64,000 nucleotides of DNA from Streptomyces thermodiastaticus (GTDB lineage Bacteria > Actinomycetota > Actinomycetes > Streptomycetales > Streptomycetaceae): contig NZ_BNBV01000015.1 of NCBI RefSeq assembly GCF_014656135.1, positions 62,001 through 126,000 of the forward strand, read 5' to 3'. A program made the position numbers and the translations under genes. The notes under the pieces were generated by a model, which was not told the DNA's origin, ran no database searches, and worked only from the letters and a program-made list of their open reading frames with translations. Shown here in pieces: positions 1 to 8,419 of this stretch (position 1 is its first letter; the number at the start of each line of letters is the position of its first letter).

Positions 1-92
1 GCGCAGGCGTCGAGGATCCGGGTCAGCCGTTCGGCGCTGCGCCGCTGCACGGGTGCGCGGCGGAGCGGAGTCGCAGGAGGCACGGATCTCAT
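1..92 (-). CDS. TetR-family transcriptional regulator, N-terminal fragment
   Basis: Reading leftwards from an ATG at 92-90, about 30 codons are open to the window edge. They contain RSAERLTRILDAC, the typical first-helix sequence of TetR/AcrR DNA-binding domains (an R-S-x-E-R-x-x-R-I-L-D core). The gene is cut by the window boundary, so the ligand-binding domain is not visible. It diverges from hmgA, with about 250 bases between them, so it may regulate itself or a gene to the left. A GTG nine bases further in (83-81) is an alternative start. The family call rests on one short motif only. Confidence 0.55.
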   Translation of the reverse strand, partial: MRSVPPATPLRRAPVQRRSAERLTRILDAC

Positions 93-345
93 GATGCCGC
101 CCCGTACGTCCCCGGTGAAGCTCTCGTTCCGGGGTCTTCCGAGGTGCTCCCGGGGAGTTCCGGAGCGCTTGGGGGGTGTCTCCCCGCGCACGGCCCGGCC
201 CGCCGAGGGGCCCCGCCCCGGGCACGGGACCGGTGGCCGACGCGTACCGCCCGGCGAACAAGGTCCTCTTGCGTCCGGGTCGGCCCATTCCTACGGTGGC
301 GCACAGGATTCAGGACGGACGTCTGGCACTGCGTGAGGAGCGACG

Positions 346-1662
346 ATGAGCGGGGACGCACGCAAGAGGGCGGAGGGGCTGTCCTACCTCTGCGGTTTCG
401 GCAACCAGCACAGCTCCGAAGCGGTCCCGGGCGCCCTGCCGCAGGGCCGCAACTCCCCGCAGCGCTCTCCCCTCGGGCTGTACGCGGAACAGCTCAGCGG
501 CACGGCGTTCACCGAGCCGAGGGCGCACAACCGCCGCTCGTGGCTGTACCGCATCCGCCCCTCGGCCGCGCATCCGCCCTTCGCCCGCACGGGGAACGGC
601 ACCCTGCGCACGGCGCCGTTCAACCAGACCGTGCCCGACCCGAACCGGCTGCGCTGGGACCCGCTGCCCGAGCCCGGTGCGGGCACGGACTTCCTGGCCT
701 CGCTGTGGACGCTCGGCGGCAACGGCGACGTGGCGCAGCGCACCGGCATGGCGGTGCACCTGTATCACGCCACCGCCTCGATGGAGCGCGTCTTCAGCGA
801 CGCGGACGGCGAGCTGCTGATCGTGCCGGAGAAAGGCGGGCTGCTGCTGCACACGGAGTTCGGTCAGCTGCACGCCGAGCCCGGCCATGTGGCGCTGATC
901 CCGCGCGGGGTGCGTTTCCGGGTCGAACTCCTCGACGCCACCGCCCGGGGGTACGTCTGCGAGAACTACGGCAGCCCGTTCCGGCTGCCCGAGCTGGGCC
1001 CCATCGGCGCCAATGGGCTCGCCAACGCCCGTGACTTCATGGCTCCGGTGGCCGCCTACGAGGACGTCGAGGGCCCGGTGGAGGTGGTGAACAAGTTCTG
1101 CGGCAACCTCTGGGCGGCGACCTACGACCACTCGCCGCTCGATGTGGTCGCCTGGCACGGCAACCATGTGCCCTACGTCTACGACCTGCGCCGTTTTAAT
1201 GTGATGGGCACCATCTCGTACGACCACCCGGACCCGTCCATCTTCACGGTGCTCACCTCGCCGTCCGACACCCCGGGCCTGGCCGGCGTGGACTTCGTGC
1301 TCTTCGCGCCGCGCTGGCTGGTGGGCGAGGACACCTTCCGGCCGCCGTACTTCCACCGGAACGTGATGAGCGAGTACATGGGCCTGATCGAGGGTGCCTA
1401 CGACGCCAAGGCGGAGGGTTTCGTGCCGGGCGGCGGCTCGCTGCACAACATGATGTCGGCGCACGGCCCGGACCGGGAGACCTGGGACAGGGCGAGCACC
1501 GCCGAGCTGCGGCCGCAGAAGCTGGACGACGGGCTGGCGTTCATGTTCGAGACTCGCTGGCCGGTCGCCCTCACCCCGCACGCGCTGCGCGCCGAGCATC
1601 TGCAGCAGCACTACGACGACGTGTGGCGGGGCTTCGAGCGGCACTTCCGCCCGGCGCACTGA
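346..1662 (+). CDS. hmgA: homogentisate 1,2-dioxygenase
   Basis: Cytoplasmic non-haem Fe(II) dioxygenase that opens the homogentisate ring to maleylacetoacetate in tyrosine and phenylalanine breakdown. The 438-residue product has the usual family length and the conserved N-terminus (YLCGFGNQH..SEA). Iron-ligand positions are in place: the histidine of HRNVMSEY near residue 336, the glutamate six residues later, and the histidine of SAHGPD near residue 372, matching the His-Glu-His spacing known for this family. The ATG at 346 follows a good GAGGAG ribosome site at 335-340. The next gene is a GntR/UTRA regulator 55 bases downstream, a plausible controller. The other enzymes of the pathway are not in this window. 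Confidence 0.96.
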   Translation: MSGDARKRAEGLSYLCGFGNQHSSEAVPGALPQGRNSPQRSPLGLYAEQLSGTAFTEPRAHNRRSWLYRIRPSAAHPPFARTGNGTLRTAPFNQTVPDPNRLRWDPLPEPGAGTDFLASLWTLGGNGDVAQRTGMAVHLYHATASMERVFSDADGELLIVPEKGGLLLHTEFGQLHAEPGHVALIPRGVRFRVELLDATARGYVCENYGSPFRLPELGPIGANGLANARDFMAPVAAYEDVEGPVEVVNKFCGNLWAATYDHSPLDVVAWHGNHVPYVYDLRRFNVMGTISYDHPDPSIFTVLTSPSDTPGLAGVDFVLFAPRWLVGEDTFRPPYFHRNVMSEYMGLIEGAYDAKAEGFVPGGGSLHNMMSAHGPDRETWDRASTAELRPQKLDDGLAFMFETRWPVALTPHALRAEHLQQHYDDVWRGFERHFRPAH

Positions 1663-1717
1663 GGGCTCCCCGGCAGCCCGGCCGCCGCCCGGGGTGCCCG
1701 ACCGGTACGGAGGGCGC

Positions 1718-2452
1718 GTGACCTGTTTCGCTCCGGACTCCATCGTTCTGAACCGCAAGCTGCCGCTGTGGTACCAGGTGTCGCAGTCGCTGCGCGCCTC
1801 GATCCTCGGCCGCTCGCCGCAGGACCCGCTGCGCCTGCCCACCGAGGAGCAGCTGGCCCGGCACTACGGGGTGAGCGTGCTGACCATGCGTCAGGCGCTG
1901 AGGGAGCTGGAGGACGAGGGGCTGATCAGCCGGCACCGGCGGCGCGGCACGTTCATCGAGCCGGCCGCCCGCCGCGGCTCCCCCGTCCGGCTGCTGGGCT
2001 CCGTCCAGCAGTCCGGCATGACCAGCGAGCTGCTGGAGCACGGCACGCGCCCGGTGCCGGCGCGGCTCGCCGAGTACTTCCCGGACCTGGCTCAGGTGGC
2101 CGTGTACCACCGGCTGCGCCGCGACGACGAGACCGGTGACCCCACCAACCACGCCCGCAACCACGTCCGTCCGGAGCTGGCCGAGCGGATCGACCCGGAC
2201 GATCTGACCCGCCGTCCGATGACCAAGGTGCTGCGGGACGTGGCGGGCGCGGACATCGGCCGGATCACCGACACCGTCGAGGCCCGGCTCGCGGACCCCG
2301 AGACGGCCCGGCTGCTGCGGGTGCCGCTGCTCAGCCCGATCCTGCACTACACCGGGGTCACCTACGACCGGTCGGGGCGGGTGCTGGACGTGGCGGTCAT
2401 CCACTACCGCGGGGACCGTTTCTCCTTCTCGGTGACGCTCGACGCGAGCTGA
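1718..2452 (+). CDS. GntR-family transcriptional regulator with UTRA ligand domain
   Basis: Predicted DNA-binding repressor of 244 residues. The N-terminal winged helix spans about residues 10-80 (LWYQVSQSLRASI, then LPTEEQLARHYGVS and MRQALRELEDEGLI), followed by a UTRA-type effector domain (residues about 95-235) ending in a typical HYRGDRFSF sequence. I place the start at the GTG of 1718 because GGAGGG lies at 1709-1714. A GTG at 1694 would add eight residues but lacks a ribosome site. The gene follows hmgA on the same strand, so control of aromatic amino-acid catabolism is a reasonable inference; the effector cannot be read from the sequence. Confidence 0.85.
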   Translation: MTCFAPDSIVLNRKLPLWYQVSQSLRASILGRSPQDPLRLPTEEQLARHYGVSVLTMRQALRELEDEGLISRHRRRGTFIEPAARRGSPVRLLGSVQQSGMTSELLEHGTRPVPARLAEYFPDLAQVAVYHRLRRDDETGDPTNHARNHVRPELAERIDPDDLTRRPMTKVLRDVAGADIGRITDTVEARLADPETARLLRVPLLSPILHYTGVTYDRSGRVLDVAVIHYRGDRFSFSVTLDAS

Positions 2453-2529
2453 CGCGCCCTGCCGGCGTTCGTCCCCGGGGTGCGGAACCCGGCCGCCGGC
2501 CGGTCGCCGGGCCGGCACCGCGTCGTACG

Positions 2530-3705
2530 ATGCCCCGCGTGACGCACGACGACGCTCCGCTCCTGGCGGACCTCATGCCGTGGTCCGTCGCATCGCCGCG
2601 GCTCGGCCGGGGCTGGCCGGCGGCCCCCGACGCCGCCAGCCTCAAGGCCCGGTGGGACGCCCTGCTCAAGGCCGAAGGGCCCGACCGGGAGGCCTTGTTC
2701 GAGCCGACCCGCGCCCGCACCACGCACACCGCGGTCGCGCAGCTCCCGGGACGCACCGGCGGCACCGAACGGCTGGCCCGCGCCGCGGGTCCGTGCCCCG
2801 ATCCGGTACGGGTCCTGGCGGGTCCCTTCGACGAGCAGTGGCTGATCCCCGATCACCGGCTGATCGACGCGGCCCGTCCCGAGCTGTGGCGGGTCGCGGA
2901 CGAGCGGCAGATCTTCACGGTCGAGGCCGCCGCCACGCCGGCCCCCAGGGGACCGCTGCTGCTGGCGACGTCGCTGCTGCCGGTGGCCCGCGCGGGCCGG
3001 ATCCGCCCGCTGTACCGCCGCCCCGGCGCCGCCGACCCGAACCTCGCGCCGGGCCTGCTGGACCATCTGGCCGTCCGGCTCGGGCACCGTCCCGACGCGC
3101 TGGACGTGCTCGCCTGGATCCTGACCGCGGTGCGGCCGGGCCCGTCGGGTCTCGTGGTGCCGCTGACCGGGGACGCCGAGGTGTGGGCGCGGGGCGTGGA
3201 GTGGGGGCGCCGGCTGCTGTGGCTGATGCGCCGCGACGGCGAGCGTCCCAAGCTGCCGGGCGGGCGCCGCCCCTATGTGCGCGCGCCCCTGCCGGCCCGC
3301 CCGCCGGCCCTGCGCTACGACCGCGACGAGGAGGCGCTGCTGCTCGGTGAGGGCCGTATCGCACCGGTGCCGGGCGAGGCCTGGGACTTCGAGGCCGGCG
3401 GGGTCCGGGTGCTCGAGCGGTGGTTCGAGGCTCGCGTCGCGGAGGGCGAGCCGGGCACGCTCGGGGCGATCCGCCCGGCCGTGTGGCCGCAGGAGTGGAC
3501 CTCGCAGCTGCTGGAGCTGATCACGGTCCTGGCGCTGCTGTCCCGGACTCCCCCGGTGTCCGCGTCCTGGCAGGTGACGGACGAGATCACCGCCACGGAG
3601 CTGCGGGCGGCGGGTGTGCTGCCGGTGCCGGAGCGGGCGCGCCGGCCGGCCACGGTCCTGGACCACCCCGAGGAGGGCCCGGAGGGCCAGTTCGCTTTGG
3701 TGTAG
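2530..3705 (+). CDS. stand-alone type ISP restriction/modification C-terminal-domain protein
   Basis: The 391-residue product resembles only the C-terminal target-recognition region of type ISP restriction enzymes. Visible matches are PFDEQWLIPDHRLID with a following RPELW (about residues 98-120), the paired GGVRVLERWFEAR segment (about residues 285-300), and EEALLLGEGRI before it. No Walker A/B helicase motifs, nuclease motif or N6-adenine methylase motif (NPPY/DPPY) is present, so it cannot be a complete restriction enzyme. Proteins of this length carry the same label in many Streptomyces genomes, which argues for a fixed stand-alone protein and not a recent truncation. Start chosen at ATG 2530; GTG 2539 is possible. 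Function unknown. Confidence 0.7.
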   Translation: MPRVTHDDAPLLADLMPWSVASPRLGRGWPAAPDAASLKARWDALLKAEGPDREALFEPTRARTTHTAVAQLPGRTGGTERLARAAGPCPDPVRVLAGPFDEQWLIPDHRLIDAARPELWRVADERQIFTVEAAATPAPRGPLLLATSLLPVARAGRIRPLYRRPGAADPNLAPGLLDHLAVRLGHRPDALDVLAWILTAVRPGPSGLVVPLTGDAEVWARGVEWGRRLLWLMRRDGERPKLPGGRRPYVRAPLPARPPALRYDRDEEALLLGEGRIAPVPGEAWDFEAGGVRVLERWFEARVAEGEPGTLGAIRPAVWPQEWTSQLLELITVLALLSRTPPVSASWQVTDEITATELRAAGVLPVPERARRPATVLDHPEEGPEGQFALV

Positions 3706-3950
3706 ATCGCGTCGGTCCAGATCGCGTCACGAGGGCGGGGACACCGAGGCGCCGGGGCGCCGGCCGGGGCACCGGGCGGTGGCGCGGCCGGGCGCGGGCG
3801 ACGGACCCGCGCCCGCCGTCCGGCGGGGCGCCGTCGCCGCGCGCCGTGGGGATGACGGGCGGCGGGTGCGCGATGCCGCGCCGGGGAGGTGGTCCGGGCG
3901 CGGGGTGCGGTGGGCGCTGGTAAGCGGCCTCGGCCGGGCGGCGTCGGCGT

Positions 3951-4217
3951 TCAGTGACCGCCGAACAGCGAGCGGCGCAGCCGGCGCAGCGGCGCGAACA
4001 GGGACACGTGCCGGACGCGGGCGTGCCGGCCCGAGACATCACGGGCGTCACGCGCGGTCAGCTCACGCAGCAGCGAGGCCGCCTCGACCGTCTCGCACCG
4101 CGGTACCGCGGGACCCGCCAGCACCGCCAGGTGGCGGTCCAGGCGCCTGCTGGTGGCGCTGCTGCCGCAGGTGATCGCAGGGACCCTGGCCCTGCTGCGC
4201 ACTGTTATCTGTTCCAT
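3951..4217 (-). CDS. small basic protein, unknown function
   Basis: An 88-residue product starting MEQITVRSRARVPAITCG and ending in an Arg/Leu-rich tail (APLRRLRRSLFGGH). It is strongly basic, with no membrane segment and no recognised domain. The ATG at 4217 is preceded by GGGGAG at suitable spacing on the minus strand, which favours it over the longer upstream reading frame. It lies alone between the convergent ISP-domain gene and a lipase gene on its own strand. I do not recognise a family; a short conserved Streptomyces protein is likely. Confidence 0.5.
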   Translation of the reverse strand: MEQITVRSRARVPAITCGSSATSRRLDRHLAVLAGPAVPRCETVEAASLLRELTARDARDVSGRHARVRHVSLFAPLRRLRRSLFGGH

Positions 4218-4559
4218 GTCACTCCCCACCCGTACGAGTCCACCCGGCCCGGGCGAGGCTAACCCTATCGCCCCACAAGGGCACGCGGGTATTGCGCCCC
4301 CAGGATTCACCTGTGACGCAAGGGGGTTGACGGCTACGCTCCGAATCGGCTTGCGAGAGCGGGGAGTTGACGAGCCGCTGGTGGCCGGGGGCGGTGCCGT
4401 GCGCCGGCGGGCCGCGGATCACGGCGTGTGACCGGACGAGCGCCCCGGACCGGGGCAGGTCCAAGGGCGCGTCGCCGGTGCCGGTGAGCCGGCCGCCTGG
4501 CGCACCGGCGGGCGTGCCGGCCCGATGCGCCAGGCGGTGCGGACGGTACCGCGAGTCCG
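4218..4559. other. intergenic stretch with a lipase terminator
   Basis: No credible gene. The left end holds the ribosome site and presumed promoter of the small minus-strand gene; an AT-richer patch lies at 4258-4345. The right end holds the hairpin listed separately at 4493-4537. Confidence 0.5.
4493..4537 (-). terminator. hairpin downstream of the GDSL lipase gene
   Basis: Twelve-base perfect arms (CCGCCTGGCGCA / TGCGCCAGGCGG) enclose a second small hairpin (CCGGC..GCCGG). It lies 23 bases past the lipase stop on the minus strand. No U-tract, as is usual in Streptomyces. Confidence 0.6.
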
Positions 4560-5369
4560 TCAGGCCGCGGCGTCGAGCACCGGCAGGTAGCCGCCGGACT
4601 GGCCGGCCGCCGTCGGGTGGTAGGACTGGCCGAGGTTCAGCCAGTCCACGCTGTGCAGCCAGGAGCTGCCGGAGCAGATCTCGTGGCCGCTGAAGGTGGT
4701 GCGGACGTCGCCGAAGGTGAAGCCGTGGTTCGCGGCGATCTTGGCGATGGCGGCGTCGAGGTGGTCGGCGGCGCCGTTGATCGCGGAGCGCTTGGTCTCG
4801 GACAGGCCGAGGCAGGTCTGGCCGAGCAGGTAGAAGCGGGGGTAGCCGAGCACGACCACATGGGCGGACGGCGCCTTGCTGCGGATCGTGGAGTACAGAC
4901 GGTCGAGTTTGCCGGGCAGGGTGTTGTCGACGTAGGCCTTGGCCGTGTCGATGCGGGACAGGCAGCTGCTGTCCGACTGCAGCACACAGGTCGTCATGAC
5001 GTCGGCGAAGCCGGCGTCATTGCCTCCCACGGAGATCGACACCAGGGAGGTGGAGGAGTTGAGCGGGCCGAGCTGGTCGGCGAGGACGTCGTCGGTCGTC
5101 GCACCGGAGCACGCGGTGAAGGCGAACGACGAGGGGGCGTGGGCGGCGTTCCACAGGTACGGGTACGCCTTGGTGCTCCGCTGGCAATCGCCGCTGGAGT
5201 CGATGTAGCTGCCGGCGCCGACACCGGAGGAGTACGAGTCGCCGAGAGCGACGTATCCGCCGGCGGCGGCCTGCTGATCCGATGCCTGCGCGAAGGCCGC
5301 TCCGGTCAGGGTGAGACCGGCGGCCAGAAGAAGAGAGCCGATATAGGTGACAAGTCGGGAACGTCTCAT
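4560..5369 (-). CDS. secreted GDSL/SGNH-family lipase
   Basis: Extracellular serine esterase/lipase of 269 residues. A Sec signal peptide covers about residues 1-29 (basic start, hydrophobic core, AQA cleavage region). The SGNH blocks are all present: GDSYSSG with nucleophile Ser45, the block II glycine, SVGGNDAGF (oxyanion Asn), and SYHPTAAGQ with His251 near the C-terminus. The mature enzyme closely resembles the characterised secreted Streptomyces GDSL lipases (S. rimosus/S. coelicolor type), including cysteines spaced for disulfides. The ATG has a purine-rich ribosome site upstream. It is a monocistronic unit closed by the hairpin at 4493-4537. Confidence 0.93.
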   Translation of the reverse strand: MRRSRLVTYIGSLLLAAGLTLTGAAFAQASDQQAAAGGYVALGDSYSSGVGAGSYIDSSGDCQRSTKAYPYLWNAAHAPSSFAFTACSGATTDDVLADQLGPLNSSTSLVSISVGGNDAGFADVMTTCVLQSDSSCLSRIDTAKAYVDNTLPGKLDRLYSTIRSKAPSAHVVVLGYPRFYLLGQTCLGLSETKRSAINGAADHLDAAIAKIAANHGFTFGDVRTTFSGHEICSGSSWLHSVDWLNLGQSYHPTAAGQSGGYLPVLDAAA

Positions 5370-5672
5370 GGAACCTCCCTTTAGCAGGATCGCTGCCTCA
5401 ACCGTGGTAGCAGCTACGCGTGTTGACTGGAAGTGTTCATGCCAACTTTGTCGAGAAGCGGACCGCCGATCGGAGGGACATGGGGGCGCACGGATGTGGT
5501 GATGCGCCGTCAGAAGTGACCCGGGAGACAGCGGGAGACAGATGAGAAGCAGTGGTCACCGCCCGGCAGGATTCCGGCCGGTGACTACCGATCGTTTTGG
5601 CATCTTGACGGCCCGTGCACCACTGAGCGACATTGAAGCCCGGCATCCGGCGCTTCGGGGGGCAAGTCGCCC
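5370..5672. other. divergent promoter region between lipase and exopolysaccharide locus
   Basis: About 300 bases without a credible gene. It must contain the lipase promoter (minus strand) and that of the membrane protein starting at 5673. No clear operator or repeat was seen. Confidence 0.4.
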
Positions 5673-6098
5673 ATGCACCACTCCACACGCATCACCACAG
5701 ATTCACCGGACGGCGAGCGCGCGCGGCCGGGACCGGGGAGAAACCTGCCGCCCCTGCTCGCGGGCGCGGCGACGGCCGCCGTCGGGACCGGCCTGCTGCT
5801 CGCGCTCACCGACTCCTCCTCGCCGCTGCGCGGCCCGCTGACCCTGCTCTTCCTGCTCGCGGCGCCGGCCGCCGCCGTCGCGGCCTGGCTGCGCGGGCTC
5901 GATCCCTTCGGCCGCGTGCTGGCCTCACTGGCGGGCGCGGTCGTGCTCGACATGCTGGTGGCCCAGACGATGCTGGCGCTGCACCGGTGGTCGGTCCCCG
6001 GCGGGATCGTGGCCGTCACCGTGGTCAGCAGCCTCGTTCTCCTGCTGGTTCCCCTGCGGCGGCCGCGCGGCCGCGCGGCGAGAAGACAGGGCGTGTGA
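5673..6098 (+). CDS. small integral membrane protein
   Basis: A 141-residue protein with a hydrophilic, proline-rich first 25 residues followed by three or four membrane segments (about 27-47, 53-73, 80-105 and 108-128) and a short Arg-rich cytoplasmic tail. No recognised catalytic motif. Its stop is one base before the GTG of the CelD-like acyltransferase gene, so the two are almost certainly co-transcribed and co-translated, which places it in the exopolysaccharide locus. Its role could be assembly or anchoring; that is inference from position only. Confidence 0.65.
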   Translation: MHHSTRITTDSPDGERARPGPGRNLPPLLAGAATAAVGTGLLLALTDSSSPLRGPLTLLFLLAAPAAAVAAWLRGLDPFGRVLASLAGAVVLDMLVAQTMLALHRWSVPGGIVAVTVVSSLVLLLVPLRRPRGRAARRQGV

Positions 6099-6099
6099 C

Positions 6100-7194
6100 G
6101 TGGACATCAGCGTGTACCACCCGGGCGAGCTGACCGCCGCCGACCGGGCGGCCTGGACCGCGATGCAGTCCAAGGCCCATCTGCACGGCTCGGAAGAGCT
6201 GGCGAACCCTTTCCTCTCGCCCGAGTTCGCGCTCGCCGTGGGGCACTGCCGGCGCGGGGTGCGGATCGCGGTGATCCGTGAAGGCGGTGAGCCGGCCGCG
6301 TTCTTCCCGTTCCAGCGCTCGGCCGCCGGGGTCGGCCGGGCCGTCGGGCTCGGTGTCTCCGACGCCCAGGGCCTCGTCCACCGCCCCGGCTTCACCTGGG
6401 ACGCCAAGAAGCTGCTGCGGGCCTGCGGGCTGGCGGTGTGGGAGTTCGACCACCTGGTGGCCGGTCAGCCGCCCTTCCAGGAGTCGGCCACCGGCGCCTT
6501 TGCGTCCCCGGTCATGGACGTCGACCAGGGGTGGGACGTCTATCTGCGCGAGCTGCGGGCCCGGTCGCCGAAGTTCACCCGGACCACGCTCGCCAAGGAG
6601 CGCAAGCTCGAACGGGACGCCGGGCCGGTGAGGTACGTCCACGACGAACGCGACCCGGCCGTGCTGCGGACGCTGATGACCTGGAAGTCCGCGCAGTACC
6701 GGCGCACCGGGCGCAGCGACCGCTTCGCCCACGAGTGGATCACCCGGCTTGTCACCCGGCTCTTCCACACCCGCTCCGAGCCGTTCGCCGGGATCCTGTC
6801 GGTGCTCTATGCCGACGGCCGGCCGGTCGCGGCGCATTTCGGTCTGCGCACCGAACGGGTGCTCGCGTGCTGGTTCCCCGCCTACGACCCGCGGTACGCG
6901 AAGTATTCACCGGGACTGGTGCTGCATCTGCGCATGGCCGAGGCGGCCGCCGCGGACGGGATCGCCTATCTCGATCTCGGCAGGGGACGGAAGGAATACA
7001 AGGATTCCCTCAGAACACGGGAGTTACAGGTGTACGAGGGCTGGGCGACCAGGCGTCACCCGGTGGCGATCGGCCACCGTGCACGCCGCGCCCCGGTGCG
7101 GGCATTGCGGAATCTGGTGGTGTCGCGGCCGGAACTTTTCGAACCCGCCGATCGAATCCTGAAGCGGATGGGGAAAATCCGTTCGCGCTCTTGA
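6100..7194 (+). CDS. CelD/BcsL-like GNAT acyltransferase
   Basis: A 364-residue cytoplasmic protein of the CelD/BcsL (FemAB-like, double GNAT fold) group found in bacterial polysaccharide loci. Typical features are HGSEELANPFLSPEF near the start, the middle block with RRTGRSDRF, the second GNAT half containing ARLHFGLR-like VAAHFGLRTERVL, and the C-terminal LDLGRGRKEYKDSL motif characteristic of the group. It begins with GTG at 6100, one base after the preceding stop. By family knowledge it probably transfers an acyl group to a sugar or lipid-linked precursor; the acceptor is unknown. A 394-base gap separates it from the glycosyltransferases. Confidence 0.82.
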   Translation: MDISVYHPGELTAADRAAWTAMQSKAHLHGSEELANPFLSPEFALAVGHCRRGVRIAVIREGGEPAAFFPFQRSAAGVGRAVGLGVSDAQGLVHRPGFTWDAKKLLRACGLAVWEFDHLVAGQPPFQESATGAFASPVMDVDQGWDVYLRELRARSPKFTRTTLAKERKLERDAGPVRYVHDERDPAVLRTLMTWKSAQYRRTGRSDRFAHEWITRLVTRLFHTRSEPFAGILSVLYADGRPVAAHFGLRTERVLACWFPAYDPRYAKYSPGLVLHLRMAEAAAADGIAYLDLGRGRKEYKDSLRTRELQVYEGWATRRHPVAIGHRARRAPVRALRNLVVSRPELFEPADRILKRMGKIRSRS

Positions 7195-7588
7195 ACGAGA
7201 GGGAGTACGGCGCCTGACGGAAATTCCAACAAAAGCCCGAGGCGCCACTCCAGGTCTTGCCATACTGGTTCAATCGTCAATACCGTCGTACATCTCACCC
7301 GCATCGGTACGTCCCGCACGTGGTCCCAGGGGAGGGCATTCGGGACCGGGGCGCGCCGGCGCGGGGCGCGGTAGGGGGGTGCCGTGCCCGGTGGTCGGAC
7401 GACCGCCGGGCCGTGCCGCGCGACCGGCTGCCGTCCGTTCCGGCAGCCCGGCCAGCTTTGCCAGCTCACCCCGCGGGCACGCGTGAGCGCTGCGCCGTGC
7501 CTCGGGGCGAGAACCCCCCTTTCGACCCGGACACACAGCCGGGCCGCCCGGCGACGGGCGGTCCGCCGGACGAGAGGGACACCGAGTC
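7195..7588. other. intergenic region with probable promoter of the glycosyltransferase operon
   Basis: No credible gene. The stretch near 7215-7300 is clearly AT-richer than its surroundings and includes the promoter-like pair listed at 7257-7286. The remainder is GC-rich and probably forms the untranslated leader. Confidence 0.45.
7257..7286 (+). promoter_or_regulatory. possible sigma-70-type promoter of the exopolysaccharide operon
   Basis: TTGCCA at 7257-7262 and TACCGT at 7281-7286, separated by 18 bases, in an AT-rich patch. Only a pattern match; the distance to the ATG at 7589 would leave a leader of about 300 bases. Confidence 0.3.
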
Positions 7589-8419
7589 ATGAGTTCCGTT
7601 CTCCACCCGCCGTCCTCCGGTCAGGATCCATCACCGGCAGCCCAGTACCGGCCGATCACGTCCCACCTGGCCATCGCACCGCCGGTGAGTGTGGTGATTC
7701 CGGCCATGAACGAGGCGGAGAATCTGCCGTACGTCTTCAAGACCCTTCCCGAGTGGATACACGAAGTGGTCCTGGTCGACGGCAATTCCACCGACAACAC
7801 CGTCGAGGTGGCCCGCGAGCTGTGGCCCGGCGTGAAGGTCGTGCGGCAGCAGGGCAAGGGCAAGGGCGACGCCCTGATCACCGGATTCCAGGCGTGCACC
7901 GGCGACATCATCGTCATGGTGGACGCGGACGGCTCGGCCGACGGCGGCGAGATCGTCTCCTACGTCTCGGCGCTGGTCTCCGGCGCCGACTTCGCCAAGG
8001 GCTCCCGCTTCGCCAACGGCGGCGGCACCGACGACATGACCTTCGTCCGCAAGCTCGGCAACCGGATCCTGTGCGCGGTGGTCAACCGCAAGTTCGGCGC
8101 CCGCTACACCGACCTGTGCTACGGGTACAACGCCTTCTGGCGGCACTGCCTGGACAAGATCGACCTGGACTGCACCGGCTTCGAGGTCGAGACGCTGATG
8201 AACATCAGAGTGGTCAAGGCCGGGCTGAAGGTGCAGGAGATCCCCAGCTACGAGTACCTGCGCATCCACGGCGCCAGCAATCTTCGGGCCGTGCGGGACG
8301 GGCTGCGGGTGCTGAAGGTGATCCTCAAGGAGCGCTCCAACCGGCGTGAACTGCGCCGCCAGGAGCGGCACTCCCCGCTGCTGGCCGCGTACCCGGCGGA
8401 CCTGGGGGAGACGTCTTGA
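7589..8419 (+). CDS. family 2 glycosyltransferase (dolichol-phosphate-mannose-synthase type)
   Basis: A 276-residue cytoplasmic GT-A enzyme. The nucleotide-sugar site starts at about residue 33 (VSVVIPAMNEAENL), followed by VVLVDGNSTDNT and the metal-binding MVDADGSADGGE around residue 110. It is soluble apart from a possible peripheral helix, like polyprenyl-phosphate glycosyltransferases. The ATG follows GAGAGGGAC. Its stop overlaps the TTG start of the next gene (TTGA), so the first glycosyltransferase leads a four-gene coupled operon. It probably builds the lipid-linked sugar used by the other enzymes; donor and acceptor are not deducible. Confidence 0.9.
   Translation: MSSVLHPPSSGQDPSPAAQYRPITSHLAIAPPVSVVIPAMNEAENLPYVFKTLPEWIHEVVLVDGNSTDNTVEVARELWPGVKVVRQQGKGKGDALITGFQACTGDIIVMVDADGSADGGEIVSYVSALVSGADFAKGSRFANGGGTDDMTFVRKLGNRILCAVVNRKFGARYTDLCYGYNAFWRHCLDKIDLDCTGFEVETLMNIRVVKAGLKVQEIPSYEYLRIHGASNLRAVRDGLRVLKVILKERSNRRELRRQERHSPLLAAYPADLGETS

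Noticed and set aside
91..336. 81-codon plus-strand frame before hmgA
   Set aside because: No ribosome site, atypical composition and no family match; it overlaps the divergent TetR/hmgA promoter region.
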